From Aquilaria yunnanensis (Eukaryota; Streptophyta; Magnoliopsida; Malvales; Thymelaeaceae): a stretch of DNA of 64,000 bases. Below the pieces are notes generated by a model. It was not told the DNA's origin. It searched no databases and saw nothing but the letters and a program-made list of their open reading frames with translations. The stretch lies in NCBI GenBank assembly GCA_039654915.1, contig CM077596.1:55302501-55366500 (forward strand). Reading direction: 5' to 3'. Both the position numbers and the translations under genes were made by a program. This document shows positions 1 through 10,470 of this stretch, one piece after another (the first letter of the stretch is position 1; every line of letters begins with the position of its first letter).

Positions 1-194
1 CTCTTAGAGTGTAAGCCAAAGGCATTAGAATGCGTCATAAACAACTAAGAAATTGCAGTAATGAAACAAATATGAGATTACACAAGTTTTGATTCTATAC
101 CAGATACAGCAAAAGGAACAAATATATATCAAACCTAAGCATCTCTATGCAAAAACTAAAACAACTTACGATGCCAAAAGGAACAAATATATAT
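1..194. repeat. Window edge with a 25-bp direct repeat
   Basis: No gene can be supported here. A 25-bp sequence beginning AAAAGGAACAAATATATATC occurs twice without mismatch, at 111-135 and 176-200. The second copy abuts the truncated end of the MURG-like pseudogene on the minus strand, so the repeat may mark the breakpoint where that gene copy was cut. Confidence 0.6.
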
Positions 195-745
195 CAAACC
201 AGCACCACTTTCACCTCTTCCAAGCCCGGGTTCCCACACATAATGCAGATGCTCTTTCCCGGGGAACAATCAATAGTCAAATTATACGCCATGAAAACCA
301 CATTAGCAAAGAAGGAAAACAACCAATGGGTCATTCCTAGAACGAAATTCTGTTCTTGGATCACAAGCTCGATCCTTCTCAGTAGCCTAGCTAAGCAAAT
401 GGGAAAAGAAGCATATCCACCAGTCTCAACAACCACATTGGGTTCAAATTCTTGCAAAAGATGGTAGCTTTTGAAAATTGACTTGGTCAGATGGTACAGA
501 AAGAAGAAATTCTCCAGAAAGAAGAAGCCACCCGCAAAAGGGGCAGATGGGATTGAAATGAAGTTGAAGGCGATAGAGGGGACTTAGAGTTGGGTTTGAT
601 GAGCTTGAGTTCGTCGACTATGGCCATCGCCAGATACATGTTACAGCCGGTGTCACTAGCTGCAAACATCGTGCGAATCATGTCCATTGAATCTTTGGCG
701 GTGGTGCGGCCAGTGGGTTTGGTGGCTTGATCATTCCCCTGTTTT
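195..745 (-). pseudogene. MURG: MurG-like glycosyltransferase pseudogene fragment
   Basis: Read on the minus strand, two collinear pieces match the N-terminal Rossmann half of the plant MurG homologue (UDP-GlcNAc transferase of the peptidoglycan-type pathway, GT28 family). About 740-600 encodes a stretch ending MAIVDELKLIKPNS, preceded by a G-loop that should read GGTGGH but has decayed to SDTGCN. From about 575 to 199 a second frame contains SAPFAGG, a TGGYASFP motif and VIQEQNFVLGMTHW, the typical MurG acceptor-side motifs, then CGNP. Between the pieces about 20 residues are missing and the frame shifts. After CGNP roughly 25 residues are missing before KVVLV, and then a stop follows. The whole C-terminal UDP-GlcNAc-binding domain is absent. 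It is therefore a non-functional relic. The family call rests on motif order recognised by eye. Confidence 0.75.
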
Positions 746-971
746 TTTAATAAATAGATGGCAGCTAATCCTTCCCCAACAAGAATTGATTTAGTAATTT
801 ACCGATTCAACTTGGCCTTTCAACAGAAGTTTGTGGATGCAAGTTCCTCCATTTACTAAAATTCTTGCAACCCAAAGCACCCAATTTCGTCAAAAGTTTC
901 AAAGAACACTAACCTAGATGTCCTCTTCTTACATTGTTGAAATCCCTGGAGCAACGTTTTAATTCTAATAT
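746..971. other. Short gap, no gene seen
   Basis: Non-repetitive sequence between the MURG-like relic and the solo LTR. It could hold the decayed first exon of that pseudogene, since it lies directly upstream on the minus strand, but no reading frame supports this. Confidence 0.4.
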
Positions 972-976
972 AACCT

Positions 977-2107
977 TGTATGCACAAATTTCGCGTGTAA
1001 AAATAATTACACCCTGAAATTAATTGTGGCATAAATTACAATATTAAAATTGAGAACAGAGATTTTGGGGGATCGACTCTCTAGTGTGCTTCTCACGTGC
1101 ACAATCCTCTGATTAACGCTTCGAGCTTTTGGTTGAGACACGAACGGCTTCTTCACGAATATGGATTCTGGACTTGTCTTGCACGAACACGAACCGAGGT
1201 CCTTGCCGCTTCTTTCGGTGTAAGATTTTTGTTGTACTCCTTGGACTTGGGGGCTTCGGGCAATGTCCGCCGCTTTCTTGCATCTTTCCTTGGAGTTTGA
1301 CTTGTCGCAGCACAGAAACGAATTCTTCACGTTCCTCGCCGCTTCCACCAGATCTGGACTTGAACTTGATGCAGTGCTATCTCGCGTTCTTCACATTCCT
1401 CACCGCTTCCGCCGGATCTGAACTTGAACTTGATGAAGCACCGTTTCACGTTTTTTGCGTTCCTCACCGCGTTCTTCGAATCTGTCCTCGAAACTGGGAT
1501 TTGATCTTCTTTGAAGTTGATTTCTTCTTTCGCTGGGCGTTTGTGCTTGATTGGCTTGAAGAACAGGAGAAAACTTCTTGTAAAAAGATTTTTCTTTTCT
1601 CTCTAAGTTTTTGCCTCTCCAATTTCTTCTTCTCCTCTCCTTCCTTCTACTTTGGCTTTGGGGACCTATTTATAGGTGTAGGAAGGAAGTTGTTTGGTTC
1701 AAGAGAACCACATGTGACAATTATCACATATTTATCTCTTGTATTTTTCTTAAGAGAAAATAAGTATGATAATTATATCTCATTAATTATCCAGTTTATT
1801 TAATTTAAAAGGATAATTAATGGAGCATTCTAGAATGTTCTAGAATATTTGAGCAAAATCATGGGCTTTAATCATTTTGGATTTTAAGGCCCAATTTGCC
1901 AAAAGTGGACTTTGGCCAAAATGGCATAATGAGTCTTCATTCAGGATCTCCAGTTGTGTACTTTTGGGCTCCCAAAAATTGAGTTTCTTAAATTCGTGGT
2001 TTCCAAAATTGATGGGCTTTTGAATTTTGGGTATCAATCTAGAAATGGGCTAGACAATTTAAATCGGGTTTAATATATTTTAACCCAATTAAATTTTGAT
2101 GTCTACA
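977..2107 (-). mobile_element. Solo LTR with 5-bp TSD AACCT
   Basis: The segment begins TGTATGCAC and ends ATGTCTACA, so it has the TG...CA termini of an LTR. It is flanked by identical 5-bp target-site duplications, AACCT at 972-976 and 2108-2112. No internal coding region is present, so this is a solo LTR left by recombination between the two LTRs of an element. A TATA-like box (CTATAAATAGG read on the minus strand, around 1670) followed by pyrimidine-rich DNA suggests transcription on the minus strand. The superfamily cannot be decided from the LTR alone. Several plus-strand open frames inside it (for example 1129-1803) match nothing recognisable. Confidence 0.85.
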
Positions 2108-2112
2108 AACCT

Positions 2113-2895
2113 ATCAAATTTTTGTGAGAGTTTCGAACCCTATCAGAGTGGTGAACTAAGAAGCAAACATAGTTTTTTCTTTTCCTTGGGTTCTTCTCTT
2201 ATCCATGCATCATATCTCATTTGAGAGGAAATCTTCACACCTTACTCATAAGATTTCTTCAGTCTTTTCTTCATCTACTAAGGCTCTGTTTGGCATTAAT
2301 GTCAATAATTAATGTTAGAGTTTTGAAAAAATTATTAACCGAAAAAAAGCTGGGATAAGTTTTAGATTGCATCAAACTATAGGAGTTTCAAAAGTTTCCC
2401 TATAAATACGCATCTTCGTTTCACGCTTCCTTTTGTTTTCTGCTCACAAATTCAATATTTACTAAGCTGCAAAATCTATGTGACGATAAGTTGGTCCATT
2501 TAAAAAATGATATGTTTAAAACATAATATTTGGATACTACTCACCTAAGAGAAGTCCATAGTTAGAATACACACAAAAAATGAAAAAATAAAAAAAGAAT
2601 TTCACTGAATATACAAAAATTATGTATAGAAAAAAATTGTACTCCATGATGTAAGGGTTGATTAGAACCTACTTATTTTTTCAACTGTCAATCGTGTTAT
2701 GTAGTTCCCGTCAACACATCAATAATAGCTGCTTTTTTTTGTTTTAGCTATTTTTTGCCTCAACATTGATGTAATGAATTTTTAGTACAAGAAAAACCAC
2801 ATCACACGTCAAAACCAAAATGCCCGAAACGACAAATTTAAAAACGAAAAAGAAAAAGAGATTTTTCGTGGAAAGTTATTTTTATTTTTTAGACG
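2113..2895. other. AT-rich intergenic DNA
   Basis: No gene or clear repeat seen. This is the 3' flank of the PYL gene and should contain its 3' UTR. Confidence 0.5.
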
Positions 2896-3525
2896 TCACC
2901 TCAGGTTGCCGTCACCATCACGAGCCTGCCCTTCAGCCACCGCCGCCAGCTTCTGTAGATTCAACTTCACCACCGTATCTGCGAACAGCCGCGTGTCCTC
3001 CTCCGTATTCCCCTCCGGAACGTCGACGATATAAGATTCCAGAACCACCGTCGAGATCCTCCCCTCGCGCTCGAACCCGTGAACAGTCGTCACCGACCGG
3101 TAATTCCTCAGCCGGTGCTCCCCTCCGACGATGCTGAAACCGGTGACTTGCCGCTCGTCGTCCAGGATGTCGAGCCTCTCGGTGCTGGTGGCGGCCGGGA
3201 GACCGGAGATGACGTCGACGGCGCGCGTGGACCCAACCCTCATCTGGAAGTTGTCTCCGACGGAGCAGCTCTTTATGAAGTTCTTGTACATCTGGGGCTT
3301 GTCGAAGCGGCGGACGATGGACCAGACGACGTCGTTTGGGGTGTGGATGCGCTGCGCCAGGAGGGAGGAGCACTGGCGGGGGCCGATTGAGTAGGTGTGG
3401 AACGCGGTGATGGCGGGAACTAACTCGTCGAACTCGCCCTGAGCAAGGCCGGCAGGGATTGTCAGGTGGTGGGTCGTGGGTTCGGCTTCGGGCCGGGCTT
3501 CTGTGTTCGCTGAGGCTTCTTCCAT
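2896..3525 (-). CDS. PYL1: Abscisic acid receptor, PYR1/PYL1 type
   Basis: This intronless frame encodes 209 residues of the START/Bet v1-fold PYR/PYL/RCAR family. These soluble receptors bind abscisic acid and then inhibit clade A PP2C phosphatases in cytosol and nucleus. The gate SGLPA is at residues 107-111 and the latch HRL at 137-139. Pocket residues expected from PYR1 are present: K85, E116, Y142, S144, E163 and N189. FIKSC, DTVVKLNLQKLA and the overall pattern place it with the dimeric PYR1/PYL1-3 subfamily rather than PYL4-6 or PYL7-13. Which paralogue it is (PYR1 or PYL1) is a judgement. The ATG at 3525 fits the family length (about 190-220 residues). Residue 158 is Ser, where PYR1 and PYL1 carry Trp before the TVVLESY strand. 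The gene is markedly GC-rich against AT-rich flanks, common for intronless plant genes. Confidence 0.95.
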   Translation of the reverse strand: MEEASANTEARPEAEPTTHHLTIPAGLAQGEFDELVPAITAFHTYSIGPRQCSSLLAQRIHTPNDVVWSIVRRFDKPQMYKNFIKSCSVGDNFQMRVGSTRAVDVISGLPAATSTERLDILDDERQVTGFSIVGGEHRLRNYRSVTTVHGFEREGRISTVVLESYIVDVPEGNTEEDTRLFADTVVKLNLQKLAAVAEGQARDGDGNLR

Positions 3526-5015
3526 GGAGTCCGGATTCAGGAGGAAGAGGAAGGGAGCAGATAAGAATTGGAGGGGTTTACAGGAGCCGGAGGGCTATGC
3601 TTTGGAATTATGGAGATTGATGAAGGGTAATGTGGGAAACCAACTTGTTTTGAAGGATTTTTTAATAATTATTATTTTTTTTATAATAATAATAATAATG
3701 ATAATAATTATAGTTACTTTTTTCATTTCAACTTCATATCATTAGCCTAAATATGGTGGTCAAAATTTGTCCTTGTTGTGCCTAGATAACTTACCTTGTG
3801 CTAGATGTCATATGTTTTGATTTTGTGAAATGAAATTCTATTTTATTTTTTTTGGGTCCCATAAAGAATAAAACTTCTCTGAGCGTGAAAATTTAGATGT
3901 ATGCAACTTATAATATTTTTTCAAAATTTGCCTATGTACTAAAATTTGAAATTTTTTTTTTTTTTTGTGTTGTGAGAAATAAGATTATGATTAAAAAGAA
4001 TCCTTTTTGAGTTTTATAAGGTGAGAATTTAAATATTAGATTTTATGTAATGACAGTTTAAGTGAGGGTATTAATGTAAATTGGATATTCACAGCTTTCT
4101 GAAAAAAAAAATATATATATATTTCAATGTGTTTGGAACAAAGAAAAAAAGAAATATGTTTCGATTTTAAATGAGTTATTACCCTTGCCTATATAACATT
4201 TATTTTCAAATGAAATTAATTTTATGTAAAAAAAATATAAAAATAAAAATAAAATATTTTAAATTAAGTTTATTTAAGTTAAACTGAATTGGGTGTAAAC
4301 TCGACTAAGCTTTATAATCATGTTATATTATATACTCAAATATACTTATGCCTAAATGAAAAATGGCGCATCTAAACAAATTGCACGAAAGTATTAGTTC
4401 TGGCCAAGGGTAAGCCATAAAAAAAACTTTTGCTACTTTTTGGCGGATAAGACATAGTAGATTGTCCATTTTTGCCTTCCACTATCAACCTTTAATGATA
4501 TGATGGGAAGAGTGGTGGGTTGGGTATCAAATTCAAACTCCTTTTGGGATGTGAATATTGATATCTTCCGTTGTTAGTGGTTCATATTCCTAATATCGTA
4601 AGGTTTTATTATTGTTAATTGACTGATACTCTGCTCTAATTTCTTTGTATCATTTATTACTTACAATAATTAATTTAAATTTTTTTTTATATTTATCATT
4701 TTTATTATATAAATGCACAACTGTCATATATAAATGATAAAACAAGAATCACAGTTTTAAGTATAATTTTTTAAAAAATTTATAATAAATAATAATATGA
4801 ATAAATTTAAGTTAAAAAAAAGTGAAATTATAAAAAATATGAAATGGGAGTTTTTATTTTTATTTTTTATTGATTCATCAAAGTTCAAATCTAACTAATG
4901 TTTGAAGTCTCCTTTATCTGCAGACAAAAAGTGAATTTTGGCAGGATAAAAAGGGGTGTAAAGCACTACCATCTCTCTCGCTTTACTCTAAAATTATAGG
5001 TGTATACATACATAC

Positions 5016-5048
<33 letters not shown>

Positions 5049-5095
5049 TGTTGTAATGGCCTGGAAATTACATGCCGAAATTGATGGGTATTCAC
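3526..5095. other. AT-rich intergenic DNA with simple repeats
   Basis: This is the promoter side of the PYL gene (transcribed leftward) followed by very AT-rich DNA. There is an AAT/TAA-rich tract around 3660-3715, several poly-A/T runs (for example around 3951-3966), and a tetranucleotide microsatellite at 5001-5051 listed separately. No coding region is supported. Confidence 0.6.
5001..5051. repeat. TACA/TGTA microsatellite, self-complementary
   Basis: A run of TACA units (5004-5019) is followed directly by TGTA units (5021-5051), so the tract is an imperfect palindrome that could fold on itself. Confidence 0.9.
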
Positions 5096-5102
5096 CCCAA
5101 AA

Positions 5103-5545
5103 CTTTAATTCTGTTGCAAATTAGTCGGCAACCTCTATTTTGTTGCATATTAGTTTAGAACCTGTATAATCTGTTACATACTGATTATTAACCTAGCCAA
5201 GAATGGTTGACACAAAAATTTGATTTATAGATAGGAAAAATTAATAGTTTAAATGATCAAGTAGTTGTCAATAGAATTATGATACAATTTGAATTTGTTC
5301 AAAGGTAGATATCGAACAACTTGAATTCTTTAACTCTCACATAACTATTTGACATTAACAATTCAAATTCTATTTTTTAACATTTAATAAAAAATTTAAA
5401 TTACAAATTTTTTCTCTTTATAAATCAGGTTTCTATATTAACTAAAATTTACCTCAAATTAGGGGCCAATATGCAATATTATAAATAATTGAAACCAATA
5501 TAATAAGAAATAGAGGTTGAGGATCAATATACAATAGGAATTACA
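5103..5545. mobile_element. MITE-like element with ~95-bp inverted repeats
   Basis: The left arm (5103-5195) and the reverse complement of the right arm (about 5453-5545) align over roughly 95 bp with scattered mismatches. Both contain the core AACCTCTATTT followed by TTGCATATT-type motifs. The interior (about 260 bp) is AT-rich and non-coding. The arms contain a degenerate internal repeat of about 45 bp. The size and long inverted ends fit a non-autonomous DNA transposon such as a MULE MITE. I could not define the target-site duplication, so the class is uncertain. Confidence 0.6.
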
Positions 5546-5925
5546 GATTTGGTACTGGTGGTATTTTTGTGCAATTAGGTTTAAAGCAGTATAATTGCTT
5601 TAAAAGAACAGGTTTTAACAGTAACCTCTACAGAAGTTGGAATCTAGCCCCTTGCTTCTTATGCGCTTTATCTGCCAACTCCTTTTGTCACACAAAGGAA
5701 CCATCTTGTTCCTGGTTCATATGTGCTTGTCAAAATTCAAATATCTACTTGTTTATTCCTCGTTCATATGGAAACAGTGCAGAAACCTTGAAGAATGATA
5801 ACCTTCATTTGGTGACATATGAGTGAATAGTCTTTGACCTTCAACTATGGACATGATGTAACAAGATACAGTATCTCAGTTAAAAATACCTTTGAAACAA
5901 CTAACAGATCTATGGAAATAAATCT

Positions 5926-7120
5926 TCATCCCAGACTAGACCTTGTCACCTCGTATGCCAAGAAGCATGCTGCATTTGCTGGAACGCTACGTGCCATGGC
6001 AGGGCTGAAGCCTTTGTAGAGGCCTTTGACACCTTCTGAAGCTAAGATTTTCCTAAAGGAATCAATGGAACCTGAAAACTTTGGATTTTTGTAGTCATCT
6101 ACCTGGATAACGCTCTTCACAACATCAGTTGGGTAGACTGATGCCCAGAAGGAAGCCCCGGCCAACCCTCCAGCCACAACTAAAGAGCCTCTTCCTAACT
6201 GAGAAGTGTCTGGCCCACCTGCCATACGCTGTTTGATCAATTCATAGACTCCAAACATAGCTGCATTGCCAGGAACCTCGCGTGCCAAAGTAGGAACCAA
6301 GCCCTTGAAGAGACCCCTCACTCCACCTTCTGACCTCAGGACATGCTTAGCCACATCCATTGGCCCTCCATATTTCACTGCAGCAGCACCAGCTGTTGGC
6401 TCAGCGACTGCCAATGCACTCTGTGCCTGCAACCTGCTCTAACCATACACACTAGTTCGAGTTTGGACTTTGAAGTCTCTTAATTATATCAATAACAGGA
6501 AAAATAGTTTCTTTTCGTCTTCATATCCAATTCTAACAATATTGAGAATCATCTACAAATAACTGACTGATTCACAAGATACTTGATTGCCAGTACACTA
6601 AAACACCAAAACTTTGATGCAGTTTGAAATATTTCTTGCAAAATGCCCACAGCTATGACCAAATCATCAAAAGCTAGATGACTTAGTGATTTTGGAAAAA
6701 GTGGGTGGCAAGGCACATTAGAGCCAACCTGCATTTGATCAACTCAGTGGGGCAAGCCAAAAAAGAAACAGCAACTCCAGCAGCAGCTCCACAAATGACC
6801 TGCTGTTGCACGGTGAGAGGAGCACCTGGCTGCGATCTCAACAATGCCTCCATTTGCCCTCTAGCTGTAAATAGGACAGCATTGAAGGCTGCCACTGTGG
6901 CAAGTGGAGCACCCATGCCTTTGTACAAACCCCTTGGTCCTTCTGCTGCTAGAGTTTGCCTCACAGCATCCACAGCACCTGCATATTTGGGAGGCTGACC
7001 GGGAAGTGGAGTTGGTTGGCTTTGAAGCTTAACCTTGATGGTATCAAACGGGTGTCCACAGATCAACTGCGCTGCTCCTCCAACCGTCCCAGCAGTTAGA
7101 TCCTTGGCTACATCTGCCAT
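5926..7120 (-). CDS. BOU: Mitochondrial carrier, BOU (A BOUT DE SOUFFLE) type
   Basis: Two exons, 7120-6729 and 6433-5926, join in phase across a GT-AG intron (6728-6434), giving 299 residues, close to the 300 of Arabidopsis BOU. BOU is an inner mitochondrial membrane carrier of the SLC25 family, described first as carnitine/acylcarnitine-carrier-like and later tied to photorespiratory glycine metabolism. Three repeats with P-x-D/E-x-x-[KR] signatures are visible: HPFDTIKVKLQ near the N-terminus, CPTELIKCRLQ spanning the exon junction, and YPTDVVKSVIQ. Each is followed by a GxxGLYKG or GLFKG motif. The C-terminus AYEVTRSSLG is almost the BOU terminus. The start is the ATG at 7120; the codon upstream in frame is TTG. 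AG ends immediately before the ATG, and GT stands at 7879-7878, so a 5'-UTR intron is possible but unproven. Confidence 0.94.
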
Positions 7121-8638
7121 CTTCAAATGTAGATATACATATCACACTAATGTTCAAGTTTCAACCAACTGAAACTTACATCAAACTATTAGTTCAAGAA
7201 TAGAAATACTTGTGCCCCTAGTATCAATCTGAAACTTCAAAGGAGGATATCTGAGATACAGGATACCTCGGTTCAAGCCCTGCAAACTACTATTGATTAT
7301 TTAGAGTGGAAGAGGAGAAAAAATAATTATCATCAGCAGCAAAAAGCAACTAATGTGTTGCTACCATATTCTGAGTATAGAAAGGTTGCCAGAATGTCCA
7401 AGTTATGTTGGGGTGAGTAGCATAACAAATTAACTGTTGAAATTCATTATTCACATTGTAAATTCATGCAAACCGAAGTGATAATGTTTTACAGATGCCC
7501 TTCCTGATGAACAATATGATGAAATTGTAAAAGAGTAGTAATTATCATTGTCTTTCCCCATTCGTACAGAGAAGTATCATGAGAAGGTAGTAAGTAAGGT
7601 AGTAAGTAAGCCAGCATAGTTGCTATAATCATATTTCATTACAGGGCTATCGTGAAATCAACATGTGAACCATGGAAAACAACCTAAAGAAAGCCACCGA
7701 GAGAAATATATGAAGATTCTTAATCAAAAACCAACAGCGGTACTAAGTCGAAACAACAAACCTAAACTCATATAAAGCCGCATACGTAGCAGAATGAGCC
7801 AACAAAGTGACAGAAAAATCAAGTAACCAAACATTTTCCCACTGGAAAGATAAAGTGAGAGGAAAAAAAAAAGCAATACCGGACGTCAGATGATGCAACT
7901 GCAAAAGAAAGGAAGAGGAATTCAGAATATCAAATGGTCCAATTTAATCGAACCAAAATATGGGAAACAAGAAAAGCGGGGAAACGAGAGAAGGTTAATG
8001 CTAAAATGTTGGAGAGGAAGAGAAGGAATGAATTTAGGCGGGGAGTGAGAGCCACAGAGGAGGTTGGTGGCTACCAAACAGACAGGGAGGATTTCACTTG
8101 AAGCAACAAACCAATAAGACGAAGAAAGAGATGTGGCTGTGACCAACCCAGACAAGAGGACAGACAAGTTCTTGTGGGCTTGTGAGCTAAAGATGCGGAC
8201 AGAGGAAGGTAAGTGATCAGCAAGCCGAGGCCCAAAAAACCTCAGCTTTCCCTCCACCAGACGATTTTTTTTTTTTTGCTTGTATAGTAGACTAGTAGTA
8301 GCTTTTCTAAGCTGACACAAAGATGTGTCCTGCTCCTGAGTTATGGGCAGATTTTCTTAGGTATAACGCGGAAACATTACCTTGAAATTTCGGAGATTTC
8401 TATCTATTCAGCTTTTGAGTAAGACTAGAGATAATAAAAAGGGATGAAAGAAGAGAATAGCCATCTTCTGCCTTCCAAGATGAAGAAGATTTAACACTTA
8501 CAAACAGGTATGAGCCCACACATTAACCAGTTCAAACTATACCAGATCTTCTATATGTTTAAGAAAGGCATTCCCATCATCGGTCAAGCCAAAGTTCCAT
8601 AGGATGGCTCTGAATAAGGCCCGAGGAGCTCCCTATTG
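7121..8638. other. 5' region of BOU and 3' flank of methyltransferase
   Basis: Both flanking genes are read leftward, so this gap holds the 5' UTR and promoter of the carrier and the 3' UTR of the methyltransferase. Purine-rich plus-strand sequence around 7960-8030 (pyrimidine-rich on the coding strand) fits a plant leader or promoter. A long minus-strand frame at 7922-8320 resembles no protein and is not called. Confidence 0.5.
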
Positions 8639-9310
8639 CTACTGGGTCTTGTGCTTCTTTCTCAGAAGATAAACATCGGTCTCTTCGTATGCGTAATCTG
8701 GGTGCAAATCCTCGTGAGGAACTTTCTCGATCAGAAAAGCCTGTTCGCACAATTCCCAGAACAGCTTGTGAGCCTCAGGAGATCTCATCTGATAGCCCAA
8801 CATTACCACGCCGTCATCCGCCACCAGCGCCTCCATGGCAGACACCAAGTGGCCCACACACTCCTCGATGTAGACCACGTCGGCAGCAATCACCACGTCG
8901 AAGGGAGGATTAACGGCCTTGATATGATCGTGATTGTTCCAATACAAGACGGAGGTTTTAAGGTTTTTCCCAAGGACGGGCTTGTTGCGCTTGAGGTTGT
9001 GCTTGAGCGCCGGCATGACAGGGGAGATGTCGGTGAGTAGAACGTCGGTGAGGCCCAGGAGGTGGAAGGCCATGCCTGCGACTCCACATCCGGTGCCGAG
9101 CTCGATCCCTCGGCGGTGGCGGAAGTCGAGGCGGTGGGAGTAGGGGTTGTTGGGGGCGGACGGTGGGGCCCAGCGCTCGGCGAATTTGGCGAGAACTAAG
9201 GAACAAGGCCAGACGGAGGTGCCGACATGCATAGAGCCGTTGTCCTGTTGGAGAGACAGACGGGATTCACGAATCGGAAGCTCAATCACCGGCGAATCTG
9301 TGAATTTCAT
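8639..9310 (-). CDS. SAM-dependent methyltransferase, METTL21/Methyltransf_16 type
   Basis: A single-exon frame of 223 residues with the seven-beta-strand methyltransferase layout of the METTL21-like protein lysine methyltransferases. TSVWPCSLVLAKF is at 31-43, the W-containing segment preceding the fold. Motif I is IELGTGCGVAG at 69-79 and binds S-adenosylmethionine. The acidic post-I loop LLTDIS is at 91-96, YWNN at 123-126, and the DxxY motif characteristic of the family is DVVY at 144-147. The C-terminal strand ends EETDVYLLRKKHK. The ATG at 9310 is the first in frame and leaves the usual short N-terminal extension. No transit peptide is evident. The protein substrate cannot be deduced from the sequence. 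The gene is GC-rich relative to its surroundings. Confidence 0.92.
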   Translation of the reverse strand: MKFTDSPVIELPIRESRLSLQQDNGSMHVGTSVWPCSLVLAKFAERWAPPSAPNNPYSHRLDFRHRRGIELGTGCGVAGMAFHLLGLTDVLLTDISPVMPALKHNLKRNKPVLGKNLKTSVLYWNNHDHIKAVNPPFDVVIAADVVYIEECVGHLVSAMEALVADDGVVMLGYQMRSPEAHKLFWELCEQAFLIEKVPHEDLHPDYAYEETDVYLLRKKHKTQ

Positions 9311-10086
9311 TTTCAGGCGACGGGAATTGAAGCTCCTGCGATGGTGAAGTGTTATGGAGACGATTTTCTTCCTTCAGATGCATTTTTTCGGCTCCGAATC
9401 GGGTTTATTTATGTCTCCGGCAAGTCAGTGAAATTGAAATTAATTTTATAATAATGATTACAATATTGTTAAATTAGAGTAGGTCTATACTTCAAGGCTA
9501 GTGGTAAGTATTATTTGGATAAAATTAAAAAAAAAATAAAGAGATTGATTATATTTGAATAAAATTATTTTGGTTGCTTTTTTAGTTTAGTTGGTTTGGA
9601 TTAAAATTAAATTTTATATTCGGTCATTAGATATATTATTAGATTATACACTTGAAATTGAATAAATTGAATAGGCTGAATAGTAATAAATATTTCATCA
9701 TTATCTATGTTGATCCTATCTATATAAAGTTATTTTCTATTAATTTTGAACTATATGTCGTTATCCTTCTTGAATTTTGGGTTTATTTAGGGTAAAGTTT
9801 CATACTAATATTTATCTTACTTTTTCATTTACTACGTATCTAGGTCCTGGAAATCTAAACTAAATAAATCAAAATATAATTTGAACGATTCAAATCAGAT
9901 CTAATATGTAATTCAGAAAATTGGGATACACTTAATAAAAATAAAAAATTAATCAAATCCTTGTGTTCAGATTGGTTCCAAACTAAACCAACCAAATGCT
10001 CACCCTTATTCAAAACAAACGGGCAAGTCTAATGTGAATGATACCCTTTACGTTTATATACATTTGTATTCTAGTATTACTTTTCA
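9311..10086. other. Intergenic, nothing recognised
   Basis: Upstream flank of the methyltransferase gene grading into AT-rich DNA. No gene, RNA or clear repeat was recognised. Confidence 0.5.
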
Positions 10087-10470
10087 TAGTATAAAATAAG
10101 TGTGAACATATTAAATCTTTTGTACAAAAAAAAAAGGGAGTTATGTACTAATCGGATTTCAAATATGCAGAAACCTGGTGTACAAGGATAGTGAGGGATA
10201 TGACAAATAATGTGTCACATATGTATAAATGAAATCATAGATATGTCATTGATATTTTCAATAGTATGTATGAGTTCAATTTCTTATAAAAAATATGTGT
10301 GAACACTCCAAATCTTGTTTTATGCCAAAATTAGAGATATGTACAAATCAGATAACAGGTACATATAAAACTCGATATATAAAGCAAGTGATGGATACAT
10401 ACATAACATGTGATACATATATACAAATGTGATTGCAGAACTGTTATTAATATATTATTTTTATTTGTGA
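10087..10470. repeat. Degenerate ~195-bp tandem duplication
   Basis: Two successive units start near 10088 and 10283. They share, in order, GTGTGAACA, AAATCTT, a TATGTAC block, a GTGA-GGATA block and a final AACA/GTGACACATATxTATA block ending in GTTATTAATAT-like sequence. They are diverged but collinear. No coding potential. Confidence 0.55.

Noticed and set aside
1129..1803. 224-codon plus-strand frame.
   Set aside because: It lies inside the solo LTR, is pyrimidine-driven (Phe/Ser/Leu-rich) and matches no domain.
3079..3394. Plus-strand frames opposite the PYL gene.
   Set aside because: Shadows of a GC-rich coding sequence on the other strand.
7195..7320. Possible SINE: GGTTCAAGCCC at about 7,269 matches a Pol III B box.
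   Set aside because: No convincing A box at the right distance, no defined tail and no duplication.
7922..8320. 132-codon minus-strand frame between the carrier and methyltransferase genes.
   Set aside because: No domain or family resemblance; the composition fits a pyrimidine-rich leader or promoter of the carrier gene.
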